In this document: positions 28,003 to 37,658 of the stretch, piece after piece | How positions within the stretch are numbered: position 1 is the stretch's first letter | How the letters are laid out: each line of letters starts with the position of its first letter | Assembly: GCF_019061305.1 (NCBI RefSeq) | Contig: NZ_JAHQZT010000004.1 | Coordinates: 62,001 to 126,000 of the forward strand | Source of the DNA: Marinobacterium weihaiense | GTDB lineage: Bacteria > Pseudomonadota > Gammaproteobacteria > Pseudomonadales > Balneatricaceae | Direction: 5' to 3' | DNA length: 64,000 nt | Notes under the pieces: model-generated | Told to the model about the DNA's origin: nothing | What the model saw: only the letters and a program-made list of their open reading frames with translations | Database searches by the model: none | Translations under genes and position numbers: made by a program

Positions 28003-29035
28003 ATGAACCAAGCCTATCGTGTTGCCTGGAATCAGGCGCTTCAGGTCTGGAGGGCGGTTGCCGAGATCAGCCGCCGCAAGGGAAACACCAAAGCCTCCGT
28101 CCTGCTCGGCGGCCTGCTGCTGCGAGCACCACCCGCCGGGGCGGTGGATGAAGCCTTTACCGGGGCTCCCGGGAACGGGTCGGTTGATGGCAACTGGGCG
28201 TACAATTCGGCGCTGGGCTCAGGCACGGACCTGCTGCTGAATTTCGACTACGACACGGGAAACGAGTCGAGCCACGATCTTGGTGCTCTGACACTGACCG
28301 GCACAAACACCTACACTGATGATACCGCCATCTCTAACGGCACCCTGAAGATCGGGGCGGGCGGCCCATGACCCGTTATGAGTCCATTATCGGAAAGAGT
28401 GGCAGCGGCGCGCGCGATGGCAGGAGAAAGGGATACTTGCGATGGGTGCCGGTGGAGACGCCCCCCCTGGAGGTCCACGATGGCGGTGAAGCGGATGCCG
28501 TTGGCTGGCTGGTTGTAGGCTAGCTCGGGTGCCACTGGTCAGAAAACGATGGGCGGCTTCTGTCAATGGGGGCGTTGACTGTGTTGTCGGGTGAGCTGCA
28601 TGCCAGTGCCCGTGCTCAGCTGGCGACGTAGAACGACGGCATTCGCCTGGCGGCACTGGAGCGGCTGCAGTATGCACCCAAGGATGAGCGCAGTGGTCTA
28701 TGGTTCGACATGCTGTACAGTGACGCTGAACCGAATAGCAAAACTGGCATCGCGACACTGGATAGCCAAAGCCGGGGGCTGTTGCTGGGCGTGGACCCCT
28801 TGCCGGTGCGTGTGCAGGGTTCTATCAGTTGGCGCCATGGAGGATATTGAAACGGTCAGTGAGCCCCGTTTCCTAGGCGGCGACAGCGGCTTCACGATCA
28901 AGGGCGCGCCGATTGCCTAAAACACGATTGTGCTGGACGCGGGGCTGGCTGTCCCGGTTTCGGAAAATACTGATATCAGCTTTGGCGACCGGGTCGAGCA
29001 CTCGGACGAGAGTGAGGTGCAGGAGGGGGTATATT
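28003..29035 (+). pseudogene. Decayed autotransporter (type V secretion) gene
   Basis: The start is intact: AGGGAG, then ATG and MNQAYRVAWNQALQVWRAV, the extended signal peptide (ESPR) of autotransporters. A passenger stub with one beta-strand repeat follows (LTLTGTNTYTDDTAISNGTL) and stops at 28371. Farther on, 28567-28850 resembles the start of the beta-barrel domain (VLSGELHASARAQLAT, stop, NDGIRLAALERLQY ... SRGLLLGVDPL), and after a frameshift 28852-29035 resembles the barrel end (FLGGDSGFTIKGAPIA, stop, NTIVLDAGLAVPVSENTD). Full genes exceed 2.5 kb, so most of the passenger is deleted. At least two stops and one frameshift make it non-functional. Confidence 0.8.
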
Positions 29036-29071
29036 CATACGAGTGTACGCTTCTAGTTCGAGCATATCGAT

Positions 29072-29104
29072 CATGGCAGGCGCAATATGCTGCAGCCTGC
29101 CATG
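29072..29104 (-). other. Perfect 9-bp hairpin downstream of ychF
   Basis: CATGGCAGG and CCTGCCATG arms with a 15-nt loop, 38 nt past the ychF stop. No T-run follows on either strand, so it may be an mRNA 3'-end stabiliser or a poor terminator. Confidence 0.5.
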
Positions 29105-29142
29105 ACGGAGCCTGGCACTGGAGTCGGTGTCAGGCCCAGGGC

Positions 29143-30234
29143 TTATACGTTGAAGCGGAAGTGGACTACGTCGCCGTCTTTGACAATGTATTCCTTGCCT
29201 TCCAGGCGCCAGCGACCGGCGTCCTTGGCACCCTGTTCACCCTTGTACTCGATGAAGTCGTCATAGCTGATGACCTCGGCACGGATGAAGCCTTTCTCGA
29301 AATCGGTATGGATGACGCCGGCGGCCTGAGGTGCGGTAGCACCGATTTTGACGGTCCAGGCTCGGACTTCCTTCACACCGGCGGTGAAGTAGGTCTGCAG
29401 GCCCAGCAGGCTGTAACCGGCGCGAATGACGCGGTCCAGACCGGGTTCGTCCATGCCCATCTCCTGCAGGAACTCGACTTTCTCGTCGTCTTCCAGTTCG
29501 GCGATTTCGGATTCCAGCTTGTTGCAGATGGCCACCACTTCTGCACCCTCGGATGCCGCCAGCTCCTTCACCTTGTCCAGGTGAGGATTGTTTTCGAAGC
29601 CGTCTTCGGACACGTTGGCGATGTACATGGTCGGCTTGGTGGTGAGCAGGTGCAGACTCGGTACCAGCTTCTGCTCGGCCTCGTCCAGTGGCAGAGCGCG
29701 GACCGGCTGGCCTTCTTCCAGGTGCGGGATCAGTTTTTCCAGCAGCGCCTTGGTGGCAATGGCATCCTTGTCGCCGCCCTTGGCCGTGCGCTGAGCACGT
29801 TGCAGCTGCTTCTCACAGGAATCCAGATCCGCCAGTGCGAGCTCCAGGTTGATGGTCTCGATATCTTCCAGCGGGTGGATGCGGTTGGCAACGTGGATGA
29901 CATTGTCGTCCTCGAAGCAGCGCACCACGTGCGCGATGGCATCGGTTTCGCGGATGTTGGCCAGGAACTTGTTACCCAGACCTTCACCCTTGGACGCGCC
30001 GGCAACCAGGCCAGCGATATCGACAAACTCCATGGTGGTCGGGAGCACCTTCTCGGGCTTCACGATCTCGGCCAGCGCATTCAGGCGCGGGTCCGGCATG
30101 GGCACGATGCCTGAGTTCGGCTCGATGGTGCAGAAAGGAAAGTTTTCGGCGTCGATGCCCGCTTTGGTCAGGGCATTGAAGAGCGTAGATTTGCCGACGT
30201 TAGGCAGGCCGACAATACCGCATTTGAAACCCAT
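29143..30234 (-). CDS. ychF: Redox-regulated ribosome-binding ATPase YchF
   Basis: Obg-family P-loop protein that hydrolyses ATP rather than GTP, binds ribosomes and affects the oxidative stress response. 363 residues, family length. P-loop [15 protein letters not shown] near the start, Switch regions ([19 protein letters not shown]), a coiled-coil insert (about 130-200), and a C-terminal TGS domain ([19 protein letters not shown]). It is last of the tRNA-Gln-prs-rplY-pth-ychF series, 21 bp after pth. Confidence 0.98.
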   Translation of the reverse strand: MGFKCGIVGLPNVGKSTLFNALTKAGIDAENFPFCTIEPNSGIVPMPDPRLNALAEIVKPEKVLPTTMEFVDIAGLVAGASKGEGLGNKFLANIRETDAIAHVVRCFEDDNVIHVANRIHPLEDIETINLELALADLDSCEKQLQRAQRTAKGGDKDAIATKALLEKLIPHLEEGQPVRALPLDEAEQKLVPSLHLLTTKPTMYIANVSEDGFENNPHLDKVKELAASEGAEVVAICNKLESEIAELEDDEKVEFLQEMGMDEPGLDRVIRAGYSLLGLQTYFTAGVKEVRAWTVKIGATAPQAAGVIHTDFEKGFIRAEVISYDDFIEYKGEQGAKDAGRWRLEGKEYIVKDGDVVHFRFNV

Positions 30235-30255
30235 GCTTAGATCCTGTAGTTGGTG

Positions 30256-30843
30256 TTAGCCGTTGAAACTGTGCAGGCGGTTCATCGCCTTGGCCCAGTC
30301 GCCACTGATGGCGGTTGGCAGAACGTTGAGCGCTTCGTCGATCGCCGCCTGCGTTCTGTCGCGTTCGGACACGGGCGCCTTGCTCAGGACAAAACCGGAG
30401 ACCTGAGCCGCGCTGCCGGGGTGGCCGATGCCAACACGCAGACGGTAGAAATTCTTGTCATTCCCCAGCTTGCTGATGATGTCGCGCAGACCGTTGTGGC
30501 CGCCATGGCCACCGCCCTGTTTCAGGCGCGCGGTACCGGGCTGGATATCCAGCTCATCGTGCACGACCAGGATGTCGCTGACGGGAATTTTGTAGAAGTT
30601 AGCAAGTGCCGCAACCGATTGACCGCTGCGATTCATGTAGGTAGTGGGAATCAGCAGATGGACGGGGCGGTGGTCGATAAGGACCTTGCCGTAGAGGCCG
30701 AAGAATTTTTTCTCCGGTTGTAACGCGGTGTGCTGGTGGGCAGCGAGCTGCTCCACCAGCTCGGCACCGGCATTGTGGCGGGTTTGGCTGTATTCTGTCC
30801 CGGGGTTGCCGAGACCGACGATCAGTTGAATCCGGTCCTTCAT
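30256..30843 (-). CDS. pth: Peptidyl-tRNA hydrolase
   Basis: Cleaves the ester of peptidyl-tRNAs dropped by ribosomes, recycling tRNA. 195 residues. Catalytic features: [19 protein letters not shown] (Asn and catalytic His), the substrate-binding NRSGQSV, and [10 protein letters not shown] with the Asp that orients the histidine. Lies between rplY (21 bp upstream) and ychF, the usual order. Confidence 0.98.
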   Translation of the reverse strand: MKDRIQLIVGLGNPGTEYSQTRHNAGAELVEQLAAHQHTALQPEKKFFGLYGKVLIDHRPVHLLIPTTYMNRSGQSVAALANFYKIPVSDILVVHDELDIQPGTARLKQGGGHGGHNGLRDIISKLGNDKNFYRLRVGIGHPGSAAQVSGFVLSKAPVSERDRTQAAIDEALNVLPTAISGDWAKAMNRLHSFNG

Positions 30844-30864
30844 GCCAGTACCTGAGGTCAGCGC

Positions 30865-31455
30865 TTACTTGGCAGCGCGCGCGCCACGCGGAGCGTAGCA
30901 GTAACCGATACTCTGGTCGTGGTCTTCGCCGCGACGCAGGGCAACGATTTCAACACCTTCCGGCAGAGAGATGTCGGACAGGTGAGCGATCTGGCCCAGA
31001 GCGATTTCGGACAGGTCGACTTCCAGTGCTTCCGGCAGGTCCTTCGGCAGGCACAAGATTTCAACGGTAGCCGCTTCCTGAGCGAACTTGGCAGCGGCCT
31101 TGGCAGCAGCAGACTTTTCGAAGTTAACGAAGGTCAGCGGCACCTGAAGCTTGATCTTCTGGTTGTCGTCGATGCGCTGGAAATCGGCGTGCAGAACCAG
31201 CGGCTTGGACGGGTGACGCTGCAGGTCCTTGATGATGACCGGCTCGTCCTTGCCATCCAGGTTCAGCGTCAGGATAGTGGAGTAGAAGCCGTCTTCCAGC
31301 AGCATGCGGTACAGATCACGGGCAACAACAGAGATTGCCTTCGGCTCGGAAGAACCGTAGATGATGCCCGGCAGCAAGCCTTCACGACGCAGGCGGCGGC
31401 TCGCACCTTTTCCCTGATCGTCACGGGCAACAGCGTTTACAGTAAATTTAGTCAT
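30865..31455 (-). CDS. rplY: Ribosomal protein bL25, long CTC form
   Basis: 5S rRNA-binding protein of the large subunit. 196 residues: the N-terminal L25 domain (TVNAVARDDQGKGASRRLRR) plus the C-terminal CTC beta domain (AHLSDISLPEGVEIVAL), as in pseudomonads; E. coli has only the first. Its 123-bp leader after prs holds three consecutive hairpins, see that entry. Confidence 0.97.
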   Translation of the reverse strand: MTKFTVNAVARDDQGKGASRRLRREGLLPGIIYGSSEPKAISVVARDLYRMLLEDGFYSTILTLNLDGKDEPVIIKDLQRHPSKPLVLHADFQRIDDNQKIKLQVPLTFVNFEKSAAAKAAAKFAQEAATVEILCLPKDLPEALEVDLSEIALGQIAHLSDISLPEGVEIVALRRGEDHDQSIGYCYAPRGARAAK

Positions 31456-31479
31456 GTTGGATATACCTTATATATTAAA

Positions 31480-31560
31480 GCTGCATGCCTCCGCGACCAG
31501 AAACATGCAGCATGTGGTGGCTCCTCAGGAGCCGGACAGTTCACGGGGCACTCCCCCGTG
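31480..31560 (-). promoter_or_regulatory. Three tandem hairpins in the prs-rplY leader
   Basis: Within 81 bp there are three perfect inverted repeats: GCTGCATG/CATGCAGC (31480-31487 with 31504-31511), the 15-nt GGCTCCT-C-AGGAGCC (31519-31533), and CACGGGG/CCCCGTG (31542-31548 with 31554-31560). None has a T-run, so they are not simple terminators. They may be an mRNA-processing site or a binding site for autogenous control by L25. Confidence 0.5.
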
Positions 31561-31578
31561 GGTCAGCGCTCGGTTCGC

Positions 31579-32520
31579 TTAGCGGAACATCGCACTAATG
31601 GATTCTTCATTACAGACACGGCGCACGGCTTCCGCCAGCAGCGGTGACAGCGACAGCTGACGAATCTTGTCGCACTTCTGTGCCTGCTCGGACAGCGGAA
31701 TGGTATCGGACACCACCATTTCATCCAGCTCAGACGCGATAATGTTATTGATAGCCGGGCCGGACAGGACCGGGTGAGTCACGTAGGACACCACGCGGGC
31801 CGCGCCTTTCTCCTTCAGTGCCTTAGCCGCCTTGCACAGGGTGCCGGCCGTATCACACATGTCGTCAACCAGGATGCAGGTACGACCGGACACATCACCG
31901 ATGATGTTCATCACCTGGGATTCGTTGGCGCGCTCGCGACGCTTGTCGATGATCGCCAGGTCACAGTCGAGCTGCTTGGCCACGGCGCGGGCACGGACAA
32001 CGCCACCCACGTCCGGGGACACTACGGTCACGTCGTCGTACTGCTGATCGACGATGTCATCGAGCAGGATCGGCGAGCCGTACACGTTATCAACCGGGAT
32101 GTCGAAGAAGCCCTGGATCTGGTCGGCGTGCAGATCGACGGTCAAAACACGGTCGATGCCGACGTTGGCGAGCATGCTGGCCACAACCTTGGCGCTGATC
32201 GGCACACGCGCTGAGCGCGGGCGACGATCCTGGCGGGCATAGCCGAAATAGGGAATAACAGCCGTGATACGGGTAGCCGAGGCGCGACGCATGGCGTCTG
32301 CGAACACAATCAGCTCCATCAGGTTGTCATTGGTCGGTGCGCAAGTGGACTGAATGATGAAAACGTCTTTGCCGCGCACGTTTTCCTGGATTTCAACACT
32401 GACTTCGCCGTCACTGAAGCGGCCTACGTGTGCTTTGCCCATGGGAATATCGAGGCGTTCGACAACTTTCTGAGCCAGCTCCGGGTTTGCATTGCCGGTG
32501 AAGACCATCATTTTAGACAC
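31579..32520 (-). CDS. prs: Ribose-phosphate pyrophosphokinase
   Basis: Makes PRPP from ribose 5-phosphate and ATP for nucleotide, histidine and tryptophan synthesis. 313 residues from a GTG start ([15 protein letters not shown]), preceded by GAGAAGG. The frame is open to 32577 but the family starts here. Motifs: [26 protein letters not shown], the catalytic [12 protein letters not shown] (His), and the PRPP loop [13 protein letters not shown]. An oddity: Cys where most homologues have Val or Ile in DDMxDT. Confidence 0.97.
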   Translation of the reverse strand: MSKMMVFTGNANPELAQKVVERLDIPMGKAHVGRFSDGEVSVEIQENVRGKDVFIIQSTCAPTNDNLMELIVFADAMRRASATRITAVIPYFGYARQDRRPRSARVPISAKVVASMLANVGIDRVLTVDLHADQIQGFFDIPVDNVYGSPILLDDIVDQQYDDVTVVSPDVGGVVRARAVAKQLDCDLAIIDKRRERANESQVMNIIGDVSGRTCILVDDMCDTAGTLCKAAKALKEKGAARVVSYVTHPVLSGPAINNIIASELDEMVVSDTIPLSEQAQKCDKIRQLSLSPLLAEAVRRVCNEESISAMFR

Positions 32521-32583
32521 GGCGATTACCTTCTCGATTGCGTCGGAGTTTGATGTAGTAGAGAGGAAGTCAGTCATGGTAAT

Positions 32584-32658
32584 TGGCTGGGGTAGCAGGA
32601 TTCGAACCTGCGCATGCTGGAATCAGAATCCAGTGCCTTACCGCTTGGCGATACCCCA
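32584..32658 (-). tRNA. tRNA-Gln (CTG), second locus
   Basis: 75 nt, identical in sequence to 27085-27159, with encoded CCA. Sits just upstream of prs, as in pseudomonads, and probably heads that transcript. Confidence 0.97.
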
Positions 32659-32699
32659 GTCGTCTCCTGTGGTGTGGACCACGCTCCAAGAAGGCGCAT

Positions 32700-32728
32700 A
32701 TTCTCTACAAGCCTTGGGGTAAAATCAA
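32700..32728 (-). promoter_or_regulatory. Promoter of tRNA-Gln-prs
   Basis: Minus strand TTGATT (32723-32728), 17-bp spacer, GAGAAT (32700-32705), then a GC-containing discriminator (ATGCGCC) like that of the tRNA-Leu promoter. A start near 32693 gives a 35-nt leader to the tRNA. Confidence 0.65.
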
Positions 32729-32758
32729 CCCCTGAGCGGAAATTGTTGCCCGAAACGA

Positions 32759-33346
32759 TCAAAGTTCTGTCCGGGTGGCCCATTCATTGATGATCACGAT
32801 GATGCGCAGGTCGTCCCGGCGCAGGCGCAGCTTGGCCGGCAACACGCGACCGGCGGCTCGGGTCAGGCGAGGATATTCAATGTGCCAGCCGGCCTGCTTA
32901 AAACTGCGTACCGGCTGTTCGGTCAGCTGCTCGAAGCGGCTGTCGGGGGCGGGCAGGCCGCGAATCCAGTAGCGTGCCTGGGTTAATGGCAGGTGCCAGC
33001 CCAGCAGTTCCTGCATCAGGGCTTCGGGAGTGGCGGCGTGGTGAACGGTATTGTCGCCTGAACGTTTCAGGCTGACGCTGTTCGGTGTTCCGTCGATACG
33101 CAGCCCACCCTGACCCAGTGGGCCGGTCAGGCGGATGCGATACTGCGCATCCGCCTGGTGCCAATACAGATTGGCGCTCTGGCTGTCTTGGCTCCAGCGG
33201 ATACCGATGCGCCCCTCGGCGCTCCACTGTTGCAATGCCTGGGCCTGTCGGGCATCGAATACCAGCGGGGCTTCAGGCTGTTGGCGCAGTTGGCTGCAGC
33301 CGCTTAGGGCAATGATCAGTGCCAGCATGCAGAGGAGGCGCAGCAT
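32759..33346 (-). CDS. lolB: Outer-membrane lipoprotein receptor LolB
   Basis: Receives lipoproteins from periplasmic LolA and inserts them in the outer membrane. 195 residues with a lipoprotein signal (LLCMLALIIALSGCSQL; lipid Cys about 17) and the WSAEGRIGIRW and IRLTGPLGQGGLRI stretches of the family. Its ATG overlaps the stop of the upstream TPR gene (TGATG), so translation is coupled. ispE, normally next after lolB, is absent here. Confidence 0.93.
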   Translation of the reverse strand: MLRLLCMLALIIALSGCSQLRQQPEAPLVFDARQAQALQQWSAEGRIGIRWSQDSQSANLYWHQADAQYRIRLTGPLGQGGLRIDGTPNSVSLKRSGDNTVHHAATPEALMQELLGWHLPLTQARYWIRGLPAPDSRFEQLTEQPVRSFKQAGWHIEYPRLTRAAGRVLPAKLRLRRDDLRIIVIINEWATRTEL

Positions 33347-35070
33347 CAGGGGGTCACTCCAATGGTACCGGCGGCTTCCAGCAGATGTTCGTTGTCGGGG
33401 TTGGTGGCCAGGCTGTCATTAAGCAGGCTGCGTGCCGCCTGTTTCTCTCCCAGTGTCCACAGGACCTGTATCAGGTGGCCGCCAACCTCTGGGTCGGGAT
33501 AGGTGTCATAGGCGCGCTGGAGAAAATGCCGCGCCTCGCCATGCCGGCCCAGCTTGTGCAGCACCCAACCCATCGAATCCAGAGTGGCAGCATCGTCCGG
33601 CTGCTGTGCCAAGGCCTGGCTGATCAGCGTGTGGGCCTCGTCCAGCCGGTCGGTATATTCGGTCAGCGTGTAGCCCAGCGCATTCTGCAACATGGGATTG
33701 CCAGGGGCTAGTGACAGGGCAAGACGCAAGTCATCGATCATCTGTTGGGCGCGTTCGGCATTACCCAGCATGGCCCGGGTATACAGCAGGTTGACACTGT
33801 CGGGGGCGGTGGCCAGGGCCTGGTCGAGAACTTCGCGGGCGGTATCGGTCATGGTCTGCCGTTGCAGCCATTCCACCAGTAGAATGGTCAGCGATTCCCG
33901 CTCCTGAGGGTGCTGCTCGATGGCGGCATCGATCAGGGCCTCGACCTCAGGAGCCTGGCGGGCGTTATCGTACAGAGCCAGGGCGCGGGCGTGAGCCTGG
34001 ATCAGGTTGGGGCCGTCTTCAACCAGCAGGTAGTGACGCAGGGCCTGTTGCGGCTGGTTGTTGGTCTGGGCAATCACGCCCAAATAAAAGTGTGGTGCGC
34101 TAGTATCGGGGTCCTGTTCCAGCAACTGTTCCAGCAGGGTTTGGCTCTCCTGCCAGCGTTCGTGTTCCAGCAGCAACAGTGCGAAATAGTAGCCCAGCTG
34201 CGGGTTATCCTGGCGGTTGAGCAGGGTGTTCATGGCGCGCCAGGCACGTCTGGGCTGGCCGCTGAGCAGCAGTAGCTGTGCCTGAGCGGCACGCAGGCGG
34301 TTGTTGTCCGGGTCCTTGCGCAGGGCGCGCTCGATCAGCACGAGGCCGCGGGCGGCTTCGTCCTGCTGCCGGTGCAATTCGGCGCGCTGCAGAGCCAGAT
34401 CAGCCTGTTGCGGTGCCTGCTTCAGGCCCTGATCCAGGAGTTGCGCCGCCGCTTCAGGTTGGCCTTGCTGCTTCAGCAACAGGGCGCGGGTCAACAGCAG
34501 GTCGAGGCGCTGCGGGTCCTGCTGTTGCAGTTCGGTCAGCAGTCCATAGTAGTGTTCAGCAGTGGTGGTGCTCATCTCCTCGATGCGGCCGCCGATCAGG
34601 CTCAGGGCTTCGTCGCCCCCCTGTGTCAGCAGGCGCTGCAGCAGCGGCAGTGCGTCGTCAAAACGGCCTTCATGCAGCAGTATGTTGGCGTGAATATGCA
34701 GCGGCTCCAGCGCGGCCGGGTCATTCCGGCTCCACTGCTCGCTGGCGGCTTTGACGGCGTCTGGCTTGCGCAGGAACTGCGCGATGCGGGTGGCACGTTC
34801 GGCGATGCCGGCATCGCCGGTCAGCCGGGCTTCGCGCAGATAGTGTTCCAGCGCCAGGTCAAAGCGGCCCTGCTTGCCGGCCAACTCTGCACTCAGCAGC
34901 GCGAACAAACTGTCGGCATTGAGCTCGCCCGGCACATATACGGCGGGTGCGGGTGGAGAGGGCTCGGTGCTGGCGGCGGTCACGGGCGGGCGCATCTGAC
35001 TGCTGCAGCCGCCGAGCAGTACGCCGGCCAGCAGGCTGATGATCAGAGGCTGTTTGCTGAGTCGGTACAC
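33346..35070 (-). CDS. TPR-repeat lipoprotein
   Basis: 574 residues from a GTG start with AGGA nine bases before it; this start gives a clean lipoprotein signal (QPLIISLLAGVLLGGCSS, lipid Cys about 21). An open frame to 35427 would hide it and run into the hemA promoter region. After an Ala/Pro-rich linker come about a dozen TPR units (DDALPLLQRLLTQGG, AAQLLDQGLKQAPQQADLAL, GNPMLQNALGYTLTEY, DAATLDSMGWVLHKLGRHGE). The position between hemA and lolB equals that of the Pseudomonas TPR protein upstream of lolB. Probably an outer-membrane-associated assembly or scaffold factor; exact role unknown. Confidence 0.9.
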   Translation of the reverse strand: MYRLSKQPLIISLLAGVLLGGCSSQMRPPVTAASTEPSPPAPAVYVPGELNADSLFALLSAELAGKQGRFDLALEHYLREARLTGDAGIAERATRIAQFLRKPDAVKAASEQWSRNDPAALEPLHIHANILLHEGRFDDALPLLQRLLTQGGDEALSLIGGRIEEMSTTTAEHYYGLLTELQQQDPQRLDLLLTRALLLKQQGQPEAAAQLLDQGLKQAPQQADLALQRAELHRQQDEAARGLVLIERALRKDPDNNRLRAAQAQLLLLSGQPRRAWRAMNTLLNRQDNPQLGYYFALLLLEHERWQESQTLLEQLLEQDPDTSAPHFYLGVIAQTNNQPQQALRHYLLVEDGPNLIQAHARALALYDNARQAPEVEALIDAAIEQHPQERESLTILLVEWLQRQTMTDTAREVLDQALATAPDSVNLLYTRAMLGNAERAQQMIDDLRLALSLAPGNPMLQNALGYTLTEYTDRLDEAHTLISQALAQQPDDAATLDSMGWVLHKLGRHGEARHFLQRAYDTYPDPEVGGHLIQVLWTLGEKQAARSLLNDSLATNPDNEHLLEAAGTIGVTP

Positions 35071-35275
35071 GTTGGCAATCCTGCTGGGGGTTGAATGCTC
35101 ACTATAGAGCAGGGTCCGACCGGCTGTCATGCCGGTTGGGGCTCTTACTTGATGTTGGTCTGCAATCGAAGCTGCAGGTTCCTTCGTACGTGATCGAGAA
35201 GCAAGTGGGTTAATCCTGCGCCAGCAAAGGTGTATGATTACGCGCTTGTCTGTAATGGGGTGATGCGAACCTTCT

Positions 35276-36544
35276 ATGGCTTTGCTGGCGTTAGGTATCA
35301 ACCACAAAACGGCTCCGGTGGAGGTGCGCGAACGCGTGGCGTTTGCGCCCGAAAAGCTGGCGGAGGCGCTGCACGAGGCGCGCCTTAAGGCCGAATTGTC
35401 CGAGGTGGCAATCTTGTCCACCTGCAACCGGACCGAACTCTACTGCTCGACCGAGCTGGCGGGCACCCGTGCCTTGCTGGAATGGCTGGGCCAGTACCAC
35501 GGGCTGGAGGTGGAAGAGCTCAAGCGCTGCTCTTATGCCTACTGGGACGAGGATGCCGTGCGTCACGTGATGCGGGTGGCCTGTGGCCTGGATTCGCTGG
35601 TACTGGGCGAACCCCAGATTTTGGGGCAATTGAAATCAGCCTATTCTGTCTCACAAGAAGAAGGGTTGGCCAGTATTGAACTGGGGCGCCTGTTCCGCAG
35701 CACCTTCTCGGTGGCTAAGGAAGTGCGCACCCGTACGGCCATCGGCCAGAACCCGGTGTCCGTGGCCTATGCCGCGGTCAGCCTGGCGCAACATATTTTT
35801 GCCGACCTGGCGACCAGCCGTGCGCTGCTGATCGGCGCCGGTGAAACCATCGAATTGGTGGCGCGTCACCTCAAGCGTGCCGGAGTCCAGCAGATTACCG
35901 TTGCCAACCGCACGCTGGCGCGGGCGCTGGCCGTGGCGGAAGAGTTTGACGGTCACGCCATCGAACTGAGCCAGATTCCCGACGAACTGCCCCGGACCGA
36001 TATCCTGATCGCCTCGACCGCCAGTCAGCTGCCGATTCTGGGCAAAGGGGCGGTGGAAGCAGCGCTTAAAAAGCGTAAGCACCGCCCGATCTTCATGGTC
36101 GATATCGCGGTTCCGCGCGATATCGAGCCCCAGGTCGGTGAGTTGGACGACGTCTATCTGTACACCGTGGATGACTTGCGCGAGGTGATTGAAGAAAACC
36201 AGCGCGAGCGTCAGAGTGCCGCCCAGGAGGCCGAGGCCATCATAGAAAATGGTCAGGCGGACTATATGCGCCAGCTGCGTGAGCTGGGCGCTGTGGGGAC
36301 ACTGACACGCTTGCGGTCCCAGGCCCATGACGTGGCCCAGCAGGAGCTGGCCAAGGCCCAACGTCAGTTGCGTAACGGCAAGCCGGCGGAAGAGGTGCTG
36401 CAGCGGCTGGCCCACGGCCTGACCAACAAACTGCTCCACCAGCCGACGGTTCAGCTGCGTCGGGCTTCGTCCGAAGGGCGCTCTGACCTGCTGCAGCTGG
36501 TGCAGGAACTTTATCAGCTGAACGACGCCGACCCCAAGGGCTGA
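35276..36544 (+). CDS. hemA: Glutamyl-tRNA reductase
   Basis: First committed step of tetrapyrrole synthesis: reduces Glu-tRNA to glutamate-1-semialdehyde with NADPH. 422 residues. Catalytic Cys in [11 protein letters not shown], then [15 protein letters not shown], the nucleotide-binding [26 protein letters not shown] and the C-terminal dimerisation helices. A TATGAT box lies at 35233-35238, 37 bp before the ATG. Starts hemA-prfA-prmC-moeB. Confidence 0.98.
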   Translation: MALLALGINHKTAPVEVRERVAFAPEKLAEALHEARLKAELSEVAILSTCNRTELYCSTELAGTRALLEWLGQYHGLEVEELKRCSYAYWDEDAVRHVMRVACGLDSLVLGEPQILGQLKSAYSVSQEEGLASIELGRLFRSTFSVAKEVRTRTAIGQNPVSVAYAAVSLAQHIFADLATSRALLIGAGETIELVARHLKRAGVQQITVANRTLARALAVAEEFDGHAIELSQIPDELPRTDILIASTASQLPILGKGAVEAALKKRKHRPIFMVDIAVPRDIEPQVGELDDVYLYTVDDLREVIEENQRERQSAAQEAEAIIENGQADYMRQLRELGAVGTLTRLRSQAHDVAQQELAKAQRQLRNGKPAEEVLQRLAHGLTNKLLHQPTVQLRRASSEGRSDLLQLVQELYQLNDADPKG

Positions 36545-36572
36545 GCGTCGCGGCACAGGAGCCCAGGCGGCT

Positions 36573-37658
36573 ATGAAAGCATCGATCAAAACCAAACTGG
36601 AGAAACTGTGCGACCGTCACGAAGAGTTGGCGGCGCTGCTCAGTGAACCGGACGTGATTGCGGACCAGAACCGCTTTCGTGATTACTCGCGCGAGTATTC
36701 CGACCTTGAGGCGCTGACGCAGGCCTTTGGTCAGTGGCAGCAGGCACAGGATGATCTGGCCTCCGCCGAAGAGATGCTGCACGAAGATGATGCCGAGATG
36801 CGTGCCATGGCGCAGGATGAAATCGATACCGCGCGTGGCGAGATCGAACGGCTGGAGGCGGAACTGCAGATTTTGCTGCTGCCGCGCGATCCCAACGATC
36901 ACCGCAATGTGTTCCTTGAAATTCGCGCCGGTACCGGCGGCGACGAGGCGGCGATCTTTTCTGGCGATCTGTTCCGCATGTACTCGCGCTATGCCGAGCA
37001 GCAGGGCTGGCGTATCGAGGTGATCAGCGCCAGCGATGGTGAGCATGGCGGCTACAAGGAGATCATCAGTCGGGTGGCCGGCGAGGATGTCTACGCTCAG
37101 CTCAAGTTCGAGTCCGGTGCCCACCGGGTGCAGCGGGTGCCGGAGACCGAGTCCCAGGGCCGGATCCACACTTCCGCCTGTACCGTGGCAGTGATGCCGG
37201 AGATGGATGCGTCCGCCGAGATCGAGATCAACAAGGCCGATCTGCGCGTGGATACCTATCGCGCGTCCGGGGCTGGCGGGCAGCACGTCAACAAGACCGA
37301 CTCGGCGATCCGCATCACCCACCTGCCCACCGGGCTGGTGGTGGAGTGTCAGGAGGAGCGTTCCCAGCATAAGAACCGCGCCAAGGCGATGGCGCTGCTG
37401 GCCTCGCGCCTGCAGCAGGCCGAGCTCGACAAGCAGCAGGCCGAGCAGGCCAGCGCGCGCAAGAGTTTGGTCGGCTCCGGTGACCGCTCCGAACGCATCC
37501 GCACCTACAACTTTCCCCAGGGGCGGCTGACCGACCATCGGATCAACCTGACCCTGTACCGCCTGAACGAAGTCATGGCCGGCGATCTGGGTCAGGTGAT
37601 CCAGCCACTGCGCAACGAATACCAGGCCGAGCAGCTCAGCAGTCTGGCCAATGACTGA
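36573..37658 (+). CDS. prfA: Peptide chain release factor 1
   Basis: Terminates translation at UAA and UAG. 361 residues, with the class I GGQ loop in [16 protein letters not shown] and the RF1 type codon-reading P-x-T in [15 protein letters not shown] (PET here). The Gln of GGQ is the methylation target of PrmC, the next gene, which overlaps it by 8 bp. Confidence 0.98.
   Translation: MKASIKTKLEKLCDRHEELAALLSEPDVIADQNRFRDYSREYSDLEALTQAFGQWQQAQDDLASAEEMLHEDDAEMRAMAQDEIDTARGEIERLEAELQILLLPRDPNDHRNVFLEIRAGTGGDEAAIFSGDLFRMYSRYAEQQGWRIEVISASDGEHGGYKEIISRVAGEDVYAQLKFESGAHRVQRVPETESQGRIHTSACTVAVMPEMDASAEIEINKADLRVDTYRASGAGGQHVNKTDSAIRITHLPTGLVVECQEERSQHKNRAKAMALLASRLQQAELDKQQAEQASARKSLVGSGDRSERIRTYNFPQGRLTDHRINLTLYRLNEVMAGDLGQVIQPLRNEYQAEQLSSLAND

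Noticed and set aside
27421-29142. Prophage or integrative element at the tRNA-Met cluster
   Set aside because: No integrase, transposase or duplicated tRNA end was found; only regulator and autotransporter fragments are present.
28930-30114. 394-codon plus-strand frame over ychF
   Set aside because: Antisense of ychF with low-complexity composition; starts in the decayed autotransporter region.
32574-32783. 69-codon frame where ispE would be expected
   Set aside because: Overlaps the end of lolB and the tRNA-Gln gene and has no GHMP kinase motif, so it is not an ispE remnant.
35071-35427. Long N-terminal extension of the TPR lipoprotein
   Set aside because: It would bury the lipoprotein signal and run across the hemA promoter and start; the GTG at 35070 has a ribosome-binding site.
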